From contig JBOHLS010000006.1 in NCBI GenBank assembly GCA_050729835.1, positions 48,640 through 112,639 of the forward strand: a stretch of 64,000 nt of DNA. Direction: 5' to 3'. The position numbers were made by a program, and so were the translations under genes. Shown here piece after piece: positions 33,335 to 42,706 of this stretch. The notes below the pieces were generated by a model. The model ran no database searches, was not told the origin of the DNA, and was given only the letters and a program-made list of their open reading frames with translations. Source of the DNA: REEB95 sp050729835 (GTDB lineage Bacteria > Pseudomonadota > Alphaproteobacteria > ATCC43930 > CGMCC-115725). The number at the start of each line of letters is the position of its first letter. Within the stretch, counting starts at the first letter, position 1.

Positions 33335-33360
33335 CGCTCCCGGCGGAAACGTCGGGAGCG
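33335..33360. terminator. Hairpin between convergent gcrA and the nuclease-like gene
   Basis: CGCTCCCG (33335-33342) and CGGGAGCG (33353-33360) form a perfect 8-bp stem around a 10-base loop in the 59-base convergent gap. It could serve both strands, although neither side has a strong T-run. Confidence 0.5.
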
Positions 33361-33368
33361 TCCGCGTT

Positions 33369-34379
33369 TCAGCGGAAGCGCCATAGGCCGCGCTTCGCCG
33401 AGCGCGCCGCGCCTTCGGCGGGAAGATAATCGTAGCCCTGATTCGAATCGGCGAGCGCCAAGCCCTCGATGACGAGGAAGCGGCCAAGATCGTTGCCTTG
33501 CTCGTCGAGACAGATCGCCCCGAGCGCGCCGCGCTGACCCGGCGGCACGCGGCATGCGACGATCGAATGGCCGGCCAGCTTCTGCGCCAGCGCCGTCTGG
33601 GCCAGAACGGCGCACGATTTGACCGTGCCGTTGGGTGCCGCGCAGCGATCCTCGGGTGTTGCCAGCGTGACGCCGAACAGCTGCACCGCCTGGCCTTGGA
33701 CCTCAAGCGTGAGCGGGCCGGTGACCCGAGCGTGGCCGCTGAACACCGCCGGATTGCCCACTCGCGCGAATCCGCCGGAGCGTGGCGACGGCGGCATGGC
33801 CGGTAGCGCGGTCGACGCCGTCCGCTGTGGCGCCGGTGCCGATGCGGCCGGTACGATCGTGAACGTTCGGCCTTTGCGATCGCTCATCGTCACCGCGCCG
33901 AACGATTTGGTATCGTGATCGCTGGGCACGACGTGGAAGCCAGGGGGCGTGACCGCGATGGTCGGCAGACCCGGCACCGTCTGAGGGTTCGGCGGCGGTG
34001 CGGCGGCTTGCGGCGGCAATTCCACTTGCGGCGCCGGCGACGGCGCGAGCGTCGGCGCGGCGAGAATGAGCGCGCTCTCGCCGCCGGGCACCGAACGCAA
34101 GTCCGAGGCAGGCGGCACCGCGGGCGAGGCCGGCAGCATGCTGGCTGCCGTCGTGGCCGGCGACGTTGGCGGTGGTTTCGACAAGTCCGGCTTGGTCGCC
34201 TGGCTGGGCGGCGCGACGGCAGCGGTTTGGATCGCCGCCTTGTGATGATGCCGCACGATCGCCGTCGTCGCCCCCGCGATCAGCGCGACACCCAGCGCGA
34301 CCAGCAGCCGTTTGCGCAGCACCAGGCTGCGGGCGTGCCGGGTCCAGGCCTTGCGGACGGGGCGGTTTTCGCTTGACAT
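33369..34379 (-). CDS. Membrane-anchored protein with degenerate thermonuclease-like domain
   Basis: This 336-residue protein starts at ATG 34379; the frame is open for about another kilobase but that part is antisense to tatA and later genes. A basic N-terminus precedes one membrane helix (about 25-42), then a Pro/Ala/Thr-rich linker and a C-terminal domain (about 205-336) resembling staphylococcal nuclease: VQLFGVTLATPEDRC, LAQTALAQKLAGHSIVACRV, DLGRFLVIEGLALADSNQGYDYL, GLWRF. Expected catalytic residues are missing: the Arg before the L-x-G strand is Gln, the D-T/A-PE loop has no aligned Asp, and the D-R-x-G-R motif is absent. It is probably an inactive periplasmic binding domain. Function unknown. 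Confidence 0.7.
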   Translation of the reverse strand: MSSENRPVRKAWTRHARSLVLRKRLLVALGVALIAGATTAIVRHHHKAAIQTAAVAPPSQATKPDLSKPPPTSPATTAASMLPASPAVPPASDLRSVPGGESALILAAPTLAPSPAPQVELPPQAAAPPPNPQTVPGLPTIAVTPPGFHVVPSDHDTKSFGAVTMSDRKGRTFTIVPAASAPAPQRTASTALPAMPPSPRSGGFARVGNPAVFSGHARVTGPLTLEVQGQAVQLFGVTLATPEDRCAAPNGTVKSCAVLAQTALAQKLAGHSIVACRVPPGQRGALGAICLDEQGNDLGRFLVIEGLALADSNQGYDYLPAEGAARSAKRGLWRFR

Positions 34380-34448
34380 ACGACCGTTACGTCTGCGCCA
34401 TCTGGATGCTAAAGCTACCTCAACCGGATCAATTCCCGAGGTTTTACC

Positions 34449-34670
34449 ATGGGTTCCTTCAGCCTGCTGCATTGGCTGGTCGTTCTGATTATCATCGTCC
34501 TGCTGTTCGGCGCTGGGAAACTGCCGCGCGTCATGGGCGACTTCGCCAAAGGCATCAAGGCTTTCAAGGCGGGTATGAAAGAAGACGACACCGCCGAGAC
34601 CAAGCCGCCTCAGCAAGTGCAGCCGCCCGCCGCAGCCGGCGGCGACCGTCCGGCGCATGACCACAACTGA
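34449..34670 (+). CDS. tatA: Sec-independent protein translocase TatA
   Basis: TatA forms the pore of the twin-arginine export system. The 73-residue protein has the short N-terminal membrane helix ([21 protein letters not shown]), the FGAGKLP hinge and the amphipathic helix [17 protein letters not shown], followed by an acidic then Pro-rich tail. CGAGG precedes the ATG. tatB and tatC are not next to it, so they must lie elsewhere, or this is an extra TatA. It heads a plus-strand run leading into the queuosine genes. Confidence 0.93.
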   Translation: MGSFSLLHWLVVLIIIVLLFGAGKLPRVMGDFAKGIKAFKAGMKEDDTAETKPPQQVQPPAAAGGDRPAHDHN

Positions 34671-34697
34671 GCCGCCGCGAGCCCTGTCGCCGACGAC

Positions 34698-35234
34698 ATG
34701 AGCGAACCCCGGTTTCCGCCGCTCGCCGAGAGCGCGATGACGGCTGAGCAGAGGCGCGTTGCCGCGGCGGTCGCCGAAGGCCGCAAGACATTGCGCGGCC
34801 CCTTTCACATGCTGCTGCGCAACCCCGCGCTGGCCGACCGCGTGCAGAACGTCGGCCGTTATTTGCGCTTCGAGAACACCCTGCCCGACGCGGTGAAGGA
34901 GCTGGCGATCCTGGTCACGGCGCACCATTGGGGGGCGCAGTTCGAGTGGGTGGTGCATCGCGGCTTCGCGCTCGACGCCGGCCTGCCCGCAGCGGTCTGC
35001 GACGCAATCGCCGCCGGCGCGCGACCCGCGGGCCTGACGCCCGTGCAGCAGGCGGCCTACGACTATGCCAGCGAGCTGCTCGCCACCAAGAGCGTGAGCG
35101 ATCGGGTCTTCACGCGGGCCAAGCAGTTCTTCGGCGACGCCGGCGTGGTCGAGCTCACTGTCTGCGTCGGCTATTACGGGCTGATCGGACTCGTCCTCAA
35201 CACCGATCGCACGCCGCCGCCGCGCGCGCCCTGA
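34698..35234 (+). CDS. Carboxymuconolactone decarboxylase-family protein
   Basis: This is a 178-residue AhpD/CMD-fold protein. The fold's core is recognisable in [26 protein letters not shown], with conserved His residues, and in [19 protein letters not shown]. It lacks the C-x-x-C peroxidatic pair of AhpD and the shorter size of PcaC, so it is neither by appearance. Relatives of this size are annotated only as CMD family. It lies 27 bases after tatA and 19 before queA, probably in the same operon, without an obvious link to queuosine. Confidence 0.82.
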   Translation: MSEPRFPPLAESAMTAEQRRVAAAVAEGRKTLRGPFHMLLRNPALADRVQNVGRYLRFENTLPDAVKELAILVTAHHWGAQFEWVVHRGFALDAGLPAAVCDAIAAGARPAGLTPVQQAAYDYASELLATKSVSDRVFTRAKQFFGDAGVVELTVCVGYYGLIGLVLNTDRTPPPRAP

Positions 35235-35253
35235 TGCGGTCGAGCGCCCCGCC

Positions 35254-36285
35254 ATGCGGGTCGACGATTTCGATTTTCCGCTGCCGCGCCGCCTGATTGC
35301 CGCGCATCCGATCGAGCCGCGTGACGCCGCGCGCTTGCTCGTCGTCGGCCCGGAACTCACCGACAAATCCGTCCGCGATCTGCCGGCTTTGCTCCGGCGC
35401 GGCGACATCCTGGTGGTCAACGACACGCGGGTCATTCCGACGCGGCTTTACGGCCGGCGCGGTCAAGCCGCCGTCGAGGCGACGCTCCACCGCCGCGAGG
35501 GTCCGGCACGCTGGCACGCCTTTATCAAGAACGCGCGGCGACTCAAGCCCGGCGACCGGATCGAATTCGCGGCTGATTTTTCTGCCATGATCGCTTCGAG
35601 CTACGAAGCAGGTGATCTCAGCCTCAAGTTCGATCGCGGCGGCGCAGAATTGCGCGCGGCGCTCGAGCGTTACGGTGCCATGCCGCTGCCGCCTTATATC
35701 AAGCGACCGCGTGGCGGCGATCCGCATGATCGCGCCGACTACCAGACCATCTTCGCCGTCCACGAAGGCGCGGTCGCGGCGCCGACCGCCGGGCTGCATT
35801 TCACCCCGGCGCTGTTGGACGCGCTCGACCGCGCCGGCATCGCCCGGGTTGCCGTGACCTTGCACGTCGGAGCCGATACCTTCCTGCCGGTCAAGGTCAC
35901 CGACACGGCGGATCACGTAATGCACGGCGAATGGGGAACGGTGAGCGCCGAAGCGGCGGCGCGGCTCAACGCCGCGCGCGCGGCCGGCGGCCGCATCGTC
36001 GCGATCGGCACGACGGCAGTACGGCTGCTCGAAAGCGCCGCGGCCGACGGCACAGTGAAGCCCTTCGAGGGTGAAACCGAGCTTTTCATTACGCCTGGCT
36101 ATCGCTTCCGCGCGGTCGACGTGCTGTTCACCAATTTCCACCTACCGCGCTCGACCCTGTTCATGCTGGTGTCGGCTTTCGCCGGACTCGAGCGGATGAA
36201 ACGCGCCTATGCCCACGCGGCGGCGGCGGGCTATCGCTTCTTCTCCTACGGCGACGCTTGTCTCTTGTTGCCGGAGCGGCCATGA
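35254..36285 (+). CDS. queA: S-adenosylmethionine:tRNA ribosyltransferase-isomerase
   Basis: QueA transfers the ribosyl group of SAM to preQ1 in tRNA, giving epoxyqueuosine. The protein has 343 residues. Family signatures include [19 protein letters not shown] at the start, [34 protein letters not shown] and [16 protein letters not shown] near the end. The stop overlaps the tgt start (ATGA), so translation is coupled. It begins the block queA-tgt-queF-queG. Confidence 0.97.
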   Translation: MRVDDFDFPLPRRLIAAHPIEPRDAARLLVVGPELTDKSVRDLPALLRRGDILVVNDTRVIPTRLYGRRGQAAVEATLHRREGPARWHAFIKNARRLKPGDRIEFAADFSAMIASSYEAGDLSLKFDRGGAELRAALERYGAMPLPPYIKRPRGGDPHDRADYQTIFAVHEGAVAAPTAGLHFTPALLDALDRAGIARVAVTLHVGADTFLPVKVTDTADHVMHGEWGTVSAEAAARLNAARAAGGRIVAIGTTAVRLLESAAADGTVKPFEGETELFITPGYRFRAVDVLFTNFHLPRSTLFMLVSAFAGLERMKRAYAHAAAAGYRFFSYGDACLLLPERP

Positions 36286-37406
36286 GCATCGGCTTCGCGG
36301 TCACGGCGCGCGACGGCGCGGCGCGGCGCGGGCGCCTCGCCACGGCGCATGGCAAGGTCGAGACGCCGGCTTTCATGCCGGTCGGCACGGCGGCCACCGT
36401 CAAGGCTATGCGGCCCGAGGACGTGGCGACGGCCGGCTTCGCCATGATCCTCGCCAACACCTATCACCTGATGCTGCGGCCGGGAGCGGAGCGCATCGCC
36501 GCGCTCGGCGGCCTCCACCGGTTCATGAATTGGCCGGGGCCGATCCTCACCGATTCGGGCGGTTTCCAGGTGCTGTCGCTCGCCAAGCTGCGCAAGATTT
36601 CCGAGGATGGCGTCGTCTTCCAATCGCATCTCGACGGCAGCCGCCACCAGCTGACGCCCGAGCGCGCAATCGAGATCCAGCGATTCCTCGATGCAGATAT
36701 CGCGATGGTGCTGGACGAGTGCACGCCGTTTCCGGCGACCGAAGACGAAGCGCGCCATTCGATGGAACGCTCGATGCGCTGGGCCGAGCGCTGCAAGCGT
36801 GCCTTCCGTGACACGCCCGGTTACGGCCTGTTTGGCATCAACCAGGGCAGCGTGCACGACGCGCTGCGACGCACCTCGGCCCAGGCGCTGACCGGCATCG
36901 GCTTCGACGGCTATGCCATCGGCGGTCTCGCCGTCGGCGAAGGCCAGGAAGCGATGCTCCGCGTGCTCGACACGACGGTGCCGGCGCTGCCGGCGGACCG
37001 GCCGCGCTACCTGATGGGCGTCGGCAAGCCGGACGATCTTTTGGGCGCGGTGACGCGCGGCATCGACATGTTCGATTGCGTGCTGCCGACGCGCTCGGGC
37101 CGCACGGCGCAGGCCTTCACCCGCTTCGGCACCGTCAACCTGCGCAATGCGCGCCACCAGGACGATCCCCGGCCGCTCGAAGAAGGTTGCGACTGTCCGG
37201 CCTGCCGGTTCTATTCGCGCGCTTATCTGCATCATCTGGCGCGCGCCGGCGAGATCCTGGCCAGCATGCTGTTGACCCACCACAATCTTCGCTACTATGC
37301 GCGGCTGATGGAGTACACGCGCGCAGCCATCGAGGTGGGGCGGCTCGCCGCGCTCAGCGACCGTCTGGCGCGCGATTGGGCGCGTGGCGACATCGAGCCC
37401 AATTAG
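36282..37406 (+). CDS. tgt: Queuine tRNA-ribosyltransferase
   Basis: Tgt exchanges guanine 34 of GUN-anticodon tRNAs for preQ1. From ATG 36282 it has 374 residues. Both catalytic Asp regions are present, [10 protein letters not shown] and [10 protein letters not shown], together with [10 protein letters not shown] and the zinc site [17 protein letters not shown]. An upstream in-frame ATG (36258) would overlap queA more and adds unrelated residues. The gene is coupled to queA by a 4-base overlap and is followed by queF after 2 bases. Confidence 0.97.
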   Translation: MSIGFAVTARDGAARRGRLATAHGKVETPAFMPVGTAATVKAMRPEDVATAGFAMILANTYHLMLRPGAERIAALGGLHRFMNWPGPILTDSGGFQVLSLAKLRKISEDGVVFQSHLDGSRHQLTPERAIEIQRFLDADIAMVLDECTPFPATEDEARHSMERSMRWAERCKRAFRDTPGYGLFGINQGSVHDALRRTSAQALTGIGFDGYAIGGLAVGEGQEAMLRVLDTTVPALPADRPRYLMGVGKPDDLLGAVTRGIDMFDCVLPTRSGRTAQAFTRFGTVNLRNARHQDDPRPLEEGCDCPACRFYSRAYLHHLARAGEILASMLLTHHNLRYYARLMEYTRAAIEVGRLAALSDRLARDWARGDIEPN

Positions 37407-37408
37407 CC

Positions 37409-37876
37409 ATGCCGAAAGCCAAGCACCCCTATCGCGACCTGACCCTGCTGGGACGGCGCGCCGCCCTGCCCGCCTCGCCCGACGCGGCGGTGCTCGAGCG
37501 CGTGCCCAATCCTCATCCGGGCGAAACCTATCTCGTCCGCTTCAATGCGCCGGAGTTCACCTGCCTCTGTCCGCTCACTGGCCAGCCCGATTTCGCGCAT
37601 TTCGTCATCGACTACGTGCCGGCCAAGCACATCGTCGAGAGCAAGTCGCTGAAGCTGTTCCTGGGGTCGTTCCGCAACCACGGCGTCTTTCACGAAGACT
37701 GCACGCTGACGATCGCCAACCGGCTGCGCGCCGCGATTAAGCCGCGCTGGCTTCGCATCGGCGGCTACTGGTATCCGCGCGGCGGCATGCCGATCGACAT
37801 TTTCTTCCAGACCGGCGCGCCGCCCAAGGATCTGTGGCTGCCCGACCAAGGCGTACCGCCTTATTGCGGCCGCTGA
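37409..37876 (+). CDS. queF: NADPH-dependent 7-cyano-7-deazaguanine reductase
   Basis: QueF reduces preQ0 to preQ1, the base inserted by Tgt. The protein has 155 residues, the short single-domain type. The active-site Cys54 is in [15 protein letters not shown], and the substrate and NADPH segments [20 protein letters not shown] are intact. It starts 2 bases after tgt and ends 1 base before queG. Its presence implies synthesis from preQ0 rather than only salvage of queuine; queCDE are not in the window. Confidence 0.97.
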   Translation: MPKAKHPYRDLTLLGRRAALPASPDAAVLERVPNPHPGETYLVRFNAPEFTCLCPLTGQPDFAHFVIDYVPAKHIVESKSLKLFLGSFRNHGVFHEDCTLTIANRLRAAIKPRWLRIGGYWYPRGGMPIDIFFQTGAPPKDLWLPDQGVPPYCGR

Positions 37877-37877
37877 T

Positions 37878-38993
37878 ATGGATGCGGCGCGGATCAAGGC
37901 GACGATCCGCGACGAGGCGCTGAAGCTCGGCTTCGACGCCGTGGGTTTCGCCGCGCCCGAAACCGCCGCGGCGGCGCGCGCCGGCCTCGCCGAGTTCCTG
38001 GCGCAAGGCTTCCACGGCGAGATGGATTGGCTGGCCGAGCGCGCCGAGCAACGCGCCAGCCCGACGGCGCTGTGGTCCGACGTCAAGAGCGTGGTCGTGC
38101 TCGGCCTCAACTACGCGCCGGAGCATGATCCGCTGCTCGAACTCGAGGCGCGCGACCGCGGCTATGTCTCGGTCTATGCGCGCGGCCGCGACTATCACGC
38201 CCTGATCAAGGGCCGGCTCAAGACGCTGGCGCAGAAGATCGCGTCGCGCTGGGGCTCGGCCCTCAAAGTCTTCGTCGACACCGCGCCAGTGATGGAAAAG
38301 CCGCTGGCCCAGGCCGGCGGCATCGGCTGGCAGGGCAAGCACACCAATCTGGTGTCGCGCACGTTCGGCTCGTGGCTGTTCCTCGGCGAGATCTATCTCG
38401 ACCTCGCCTTGCCGCCCGACGCCGCCGAGGACGACCATTGCGGCGAATGCCGCCGCTGCCTCGACGCCTGTCCGACCAATGCCTTCCCAGGCCCCTACCG
38501 GCTCGACGCGCGGCGCTGCATCTCCTATCTCACCATCGAACACAAGGGGCCGATCGACGCCGATCTCAGACCGCTGATAGGCACGCGCGTCTATGGCTGC
38601 GACGATTGCCTCGCGGTCTGCCCATGGAACAAGTTCGCGGTCGCGACGCGCGAAACCGGCTTGCAGCCGCGGAGAGCGCTGACCGGTCCGGCGCTCGCCG
38701 AACTCGCCCGGCTCGACGATGCCGGATTCCGCAAGCTGTTCGCCGCTTCGCCGGTGAAGCGCATCGGCCGCGACCGCTTCTTACGCAACGTGCTGATCGC
38801 CATCGGCAACAGCGGCGACCCGGCGCTAGTCGAATCGGCGCGCGCCAACCTAGACGATCCGTCGCCGCTGGTGCGGGCGATGGCGGTGTGGGCGCTGAGG
38901 CGGCTCGACCCGGCCACCGCAGTGGCGTTACGTGCAGCGCAGCTGGCGTGCGAAAGCGACGCCAGCGTCCGGGAAGAGTGGACGGCGGCCTAA
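37878..38993 (+). CDS. queG: Epoxyqueuosine reductase
   Basis: QueG performs the last step of queuosine synthesis, reducing the epoxide with cobalamin and two 4Fe-4S clusters. The protein has 371 residues. Cluster ligands are in CGECRRCLDACP (Cys188, 191, 194, 198) and CDDCLAVCP (Cys241, 244, 248); the Asp in VFVDTAPVMEK and the GIGWQGKHTN loop are typical of the active site. A short HEAT-like C-terminal region follows. It closes the que block and overlaps the convergent kinase-like gene by 4 bases. Confidence 0.96.
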   Translation: MDAARIKATIRDEALKLGFDAVGFAAPETAAAARAGLAEFLAQGFHGEMDWLAERAEQRASPTALWSDVKSVVVLGLNYAPEHDPLLELEARDRGYVSVYARGRDYHALIKGRLKTLAQKIASRWGSALKVFVDTAPVMEKPLAQAGGIGWQGKHTNLVSRTFGSWLFLGEIYLDLALPPDAAEDDHCGECRRCLDACPTNAFPGPYRLDARRCISYLTIEHKGPIDADLRPLIGTRVYGCDDCLAVCPWNKFAVATRETGLQPRRALTGPALAELARLDDAGFRKLFAASPVKRIGRDRFLRNVLIAIGNSGDPALVESARANLDDPSPLVRAMAVWALRRLDPATAVALRAAQLACESDASVREEWTAA

Positions 38994-39967
38994 GCGACCT
39001 TCTGCGCGACGTTGGCCGCCGGCAGGCGGATGGCGACGACCAGGCCGACGCCCGGCAGGCCAGTCACGCGTAGCGTGCCACCCTCGCCCTCGACCAGCGC
39101 CCTGGCCTGACCGAGGATGCTGCGCTCGCCGATCTCCTCCTCGGCCAGCGCCGCGCCGGCATCGGCGATCTCGAGTTCGATCTCGCCGCCGGGCGTGCGC
39201 GCGGCGCACAGCGTGACGCGGCCGTCGCGGCGCGAACGCGCCACGGCGTTGCCGAGCAGCCGCACGACGATCTCGGTCAGCGCCCGGTCGGAGCCGACAT
39301 AGGTGCCGATGCCGGGCGCGACCGCCGCGACGAGCGCGACGCCGGCCACCTCGGCCTCGGGCTCGATCAGGCAGACCGCGGCGCTGATCAGCGCCGCCAG
39401 CGCGACCCGCTCGTCGCGCGGCGGCTCGACCGCGAAGGCCGACGACGCGAAATCGATGACGTCGCAGACGGTGATTAGCAACTTGCGGGTACGGCCGTGG
39501 CCGATGCCGAGGCACTCGCAGCGCAGCAGCCGCGTCGCGCCGTCGGCGCGCAGCGCGCGCAATTCGATCGGCGCCGGCGTTTCCGCGCGCGCCAGGGTGG
39601 CGAGCCAGGCGGCGGCGCGGCCACGATCCTGGGCGTGGGTCATGGCCATCAGCCGCGCTCGCGATGGCGGCGCGCCAGCGGCGTCGAGGCCGAATAGCGA
39701 ATACATCGCCGGCGACCAGGTGACTTCGCCGCTGGCGATGTCCCACTCCCAGCTTGCCACCGGGGCGGCGCGGGTCGCCGCCGATTCGCTCTGGTGCAGC
39801 GCTGCTTCGGCGGCGATGCGGCGGGCGCGCTCGTCGGCCAGCGACGCGGCCATGGCTTGCAACGTGCGCATCGTTTTGCGCTGACGGCGCTCGGCAACCA
39901 GCCAGACCAGCATGGCACCCACGAAGGCAGCCGGCAGCACGACCGCGGCAAGAGCGAGACCATTCAT
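38990..39967 (-). CDS. Membrane PAS/ATPase protein related to histidine kinases, lacking the H-box
   Basis: This 325-residue protein has one N-terminal membrane helix (about 4-24), a short coiled segment, a PAS-like domain (about 70-165, with ASWEWDIASGEVTWSPAMYSLFG) and a degenerate kinase ATPase domain (about 195-315) with an N-box-like TEIVVRLLGNAVARS and IADAGAAL. A segment like the second dimerisation helix (CDVIDFASSAF) follows the PAS domain directly; the first helix with the phosphoacceptor His is absent. It may be a pseudokinase or a non-phosphorylating sensor. It lies 33 bases after the reductase gene of the box operon. Partner unknown. Confidence 0.72.
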   Translation of the reverse strand: MNGLALAAVVLPAAFVGAMLVWLVAERRQRKTMRTLQAMAASLADERARRIAAEAALHQSESAATRAAPVASWEWDIASGEVTWSPAMYSLFGLDAAGAPPSRARLMAMTHAQDRGRAAAWLATLARAETPAPIELRALRADGATRLLRCECLGIGHGRTRKLLITVCDVIDFASSAFAVEPPRDERVALAALISAAVCLIEPEAEVAGVALVAAVAPGIGTYVGSDRALTEIVVRLLGNAVARSRRDGRVTLCAARTPGGEIELEIADAGAALAEEEIGERSILGQARALVEGEGGTLRVTGLPGVGLVVAIRLPAANVAQKVA

Positions 39968-40000
39968 GCCGTCAGTATCGGCCAGGAAGGTGAACGGAGG

Positions 40001-41275
40001 TTAAAGCAACCGTTCGGGCTCGGCGGCCGTGGTTAACAGGGCGTTGAGCACGCGCAGCCGGCGGCGCGGCCGCGGCTTGGCGGCGGCGGCGCATTCGGCG
40101 GCGTCGATGCGCTGCCAGCCGGCGAGGCTGACCGGCGCCGCACCGCGCTCCTCGAGCAGGCGGGCGAGACCGGCACGCCCCGACCGGGTCGAGGGCGATG
40201 TTCCCGCCTCCTTGAGCACCCGGTCGGCAACCAGCCGGGCATCGGCGACGATCTCGGCCATGCAGCCCGTCGCGCCGCGCTTCGCCCAGCCGGCGGCGTA
40301 AAGCCGGGGCGCGATCAAGCCGCGGTCGTCGGCCAGCCGGTCATAGGCGGCGGTGCGCTCGAAGCCGGTTGCGGCGATCACCAGCTCGGCGCGCAGCGCC
40401 AGGTTCTGGCCGAGCCGATCGGGCCGGGTGAAGAGCACGCGCTCGACGCCGGCGGCGCCGTCGAGCCGCAACGGCCGCAAGTGGAATTGGAAGCGGATGG
40501 GGAGGCGCGCCTCGTGGCGCGGCGCCGCGGCCAGCGCGGCGAAGCCGCGCAGCAGCGCCTTGCGATCGCGATCGAGATCGCCAGCGACCGCTTCGGCCTG
40601 GGCGAGCGCCTCGGGATCGATCGCCGCCTGGGCACGGGCGAGCTTCTTGAGCGCGGCGAGATCGGCCGGCTGGAAGCGCGAGGCGAGTAGATCGTTGCGG
40701 CCGACGACGTGGATGGTCTGCAACGGCATCGCCGCCAACGCGGCGGCGATCGCGGGGTCGAGATCGGCTTTGGCCAGCTCCTCGGGCGCGCGCGCCAGCA
40801 GCCGGGCGATTTCGAGCGCGACGCTGCCCTGGCCGACGACGATGACGCTGCGCACCCGGTCGAACGCCGGCGCCGTCGGCGCCTCGGGATCGCCGTTAAG
40901 CCAACGCAGGAACGCGCCGGCGCCCCACACACCCGGCAACTGGTCGCCCGGCACGTTGAGCCGCCTGTCGGCCCCGGCGCCGGTCGCGACCACCACCGCA
41001 TCGTAGAGCATGCGCAGATCGGCTAGATCGAATTCGCGGCCGAGTGCAACATTGCCCCAGAAGGCGACGGGTTTCGCCTTCAGCGCACGCGCGAACAGCG
41101 TCGCCAGTTTTTTGTCGAGCCCACGGTCGGGCGCCAGGCCATAGCGCGCCAGGCCGAATGGCACCGGCAGCTTTTCGATGATGTCGATGCGCGCTTGCGG
41201 CGCCTTGCGCGCCAGGCGTTCGACGACTGCGAGTCCGGCGGGGCCAGATCCGACGATGGCGATGGACAAGGGCAA
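40001..41275 (-). CDS. Adrenodoxin/ferredoxin-NADP+ reductase-type flavoprotein (FprA-like) in the box operon
   Basis: This 424-residue FAD enzyme of the FprA/adrenodoxin-reductase family has the FAD fold [40 protein letters not shown], the NADP fold VIVVGQGSVALEIARLL and the C-terminal YAAGWAKRGATGCMAEIV. TTG 41275 is proposed because GAGG lies 5 bases upstream, overlapping the boxB stop, and the FAD fold begins a few residues later. No iron-sulfur motif is present, so it would need a ferredoxin to pass electrons from NAD(P)H. It lies 7 bases after boxB, where a BoxA reductase would be expected, so it may supply BoxB; this is inference. Confidence 0.85.
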   Translation of the reverse strand: MPLSIAIVGSGPAGLAVVERLARKAPQARIDIIEKLPVPFGLARYGLAPDRGLDKKLATLFARALKAKPVAFWGNVALGREFDLADLRMLYDAVVVATGAGADRRLNVPGDQLPGVWGAGAFLRWLNGDPEAPTAPAFDRVRSVIVVGQGSVALEIARLLARAPEELAKADLDPAIAAALAAMPLQTIHVVGRNDLLASRFQPADLAALKKLARAQAAIDPEALAQAEAVAGDLDRDRKALLRGFAALAAAPRHEARLPIRFQFHLRPLRLDGAAGVERVLFTRPDRLGQNLALRAELVIAATGFERTAAYDRLADDRGLIAPRLYAAGWAKRGATGCMAEIVADARLVADRVLKEAGTSPSTRSGRAGLARLLEERGAAPVSLAGWQRIDAAECAAAAKPRPRRRLRVLNALLTTAAEPERLL

Positions 41276-41282
41276 GGCCGCC

Positions 41283-42692
41283 TCAGGCGAGGCGGACGTA
41301 TTCGTAGTCCGCCGGCAGGCGGTTGACGCCGCGCTCCGGCGGCGCAATCCAGCCAGCAACCTTGCCGGGCGCGGTGACCGGCCGCATCAGGCTCTTGACG
41401 AAGGCCCTGTCGGCGGCCGACGGCAGCCATTCGTCGCGCCGTGCCTGCCATTCGGTTTCGCCGAGGGGCTTGCCCGCCGGATCGATGAACCGGTTGGCCC
41501 AGGCGCCGATGGTGCGATGGAAGCGCGGGCTCGGCAACGCCAGGCGGAACGCGAACCCGGCCTGTTCGATCATCTTGCTCCAGCGCTGCACGCCGTTGTC
41601 GCAATCCTTGATATAAGCCTGGCGCGTGATCTCGTTCATCGCGTTGCGGAGCGGTACGTCCTGGGCGCCGTCCGGCGTCTCGACCGCGAGCACGCCGTCG
41701 CAACAGACGTGATCGTCGAAGCGGCCTTCGTCGGGCCGGCCCTTGATGCCGGTGGCGAAATAAGACGCGGCATTGGTCGAGACTTCGGCACCGAACAAAT
41801 CGAGCGACGAGCTGAACCAGAAATTGATGTAACGCTGCAATGTCGGCAGGTCGACGACGCCGGCGGCGCGCAGCTTGTCGGGCGCCTCGGTCTTCAGTTC
41901 CTTCATCGCTTCGAGCGTGCGCGCGACGATGCGCGACACCCCGTTGACGCCGACCATCATGTGATGCGCCTCTTCCATCAGCATGAAGCGGCAAGTGCGC
42001 GCCAATGGCTCGAAACCGCTTTCGGCCAGACTCATGAGTTGGAACTTGCCGTCGCGGTCGGTGAAATAGGTGAACAGGAAGAACGATAGCCAATCCTCGA
42101 TCGGCTCGTTGAAAGTCGACAGGATGCGCGGCCGGTCGGCATCGCCGGAATGCCGCGCCAAGAGCGCCTCCGCCTCCTCGCGACCGTCGCGGCCGAAATA
42201 GGCGTGCAGCAGATAGACCATCGCCCAGAGGTGGCGGCCTTCCTCGACATTGACCTGGAACAGCGAGCGCAGATCGTAGAGCGACGGCGCGGTGTGGCCG
42301 AGCAGGCGCTGTTGTTCGACCGAAGCCGGCTCGGTGTCGCCTTGTGTCACGATCAGCCGACGCAGCGTGGTGCGGTGCTCGCCCGGCACTTTCTGCCAGG
42401 CCGACGCGCCCATGACGTCGCCGAAACCGATCGTGCGGTCGGGCTCGGGCTCGGCGAGGAAGATGCCCCAGCGGTAATCGGGCATCTTGACCTCGCCCCA
42501 TCTCGCCCAGCCTTTGGCGTCGACCGAGGTTGCGGTGCGCAGATAGACCGGCGCGGCGAGAAAATCGCTCGGACCCATTTCGCGCCACCAATCGAGAAAG
42601 AGCGGCTGCCAATGTTCGAGGGCGCGCTGCAATGTCGCGGTGCCGGCGAGGTCGACGTTGTTGGGGATGCGTTCCTGATAATCGATGGCCAT
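41283..42692 (-). CDS. boxB: Benzoyl-CoA 2,3-epoxidase, diiron subunit BoxB
   Basis: BoxB inserts oxygen into benzoyl-CoA to give the 2,3-epoxide in aerobic CoA-dependent benzoate degradation. From ATG 42692 the protein has 469 residues (MAIDYQERIPNNVDL). Candidate diiron ligands occur in the family pattern: Glu121, Glu151 and His154 (VEEGRH), Asp212, Glu241 and His244 (MEEAHH). GIKGRPDEGRFDDHVCCDG is also typical. The ribosome-binding site AGGATCGG supports this start over an upstream ATG. It lies 14 bases after boxC. Confidence 0.96.
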   Translation of the reverse strand: MAIDYQERIPNNVDLAGTATLQRALEHWQPLFLDWWREMGPSDFLAAPVYLRTATSVDAKGWARWGEVKMPDYRWGIFLAEPEPDRTIGFGDVMGASAWQKVPGEHRTTLRRLIVTQGDTEPASVEQQRLLGHTAPSLYDLRSLFQVNVEEGRHLWAMVYLLHAYFGRDGREEAEALLARHSGDADRPRILSTFNEPIEDWLSFFLFTYFTDRDGKFQLMSLAESGFEPLARTCRFMLMEEAHHMMVGVNGVSRIVARTLEAMKELKTEAPDKLRAAGVVDLPTLQRYINFWFSSSLDLFGAEVSTNAASYFATGIKGRPDEGRFDDHVCCDGVLAVETPDGAQDVPLRNAMNEITRQAYIKDCDNGVQRWSKMIEQAGFAFRLALPSPRFHRTIGAWANRFIDPAGKPLGETEWQARRDEWLPSAADRAFVKSLMRPVTAPGKVAGWIAPPERGVNRLPADYEYVRLA

Positions 42693-42706
42693 GGCCGATC
42701 CTATGC

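Noticed and set aside
34698..35234. Identification of the CMD-fold gene as pcaC to complete the pca pathway
   Set aside because: It is longer than PcaC, lacks PcaC-type motifs and lies 20 kb away among tatA and que genes.
34380..35435. N-terminal extension of the nuclease-like protein
   Set aside because: The frame stays open, but the extension is antisense to tatA and the CMD-fold gene and lacks similarity; ATG 34379 fits a membrane-anchor start.
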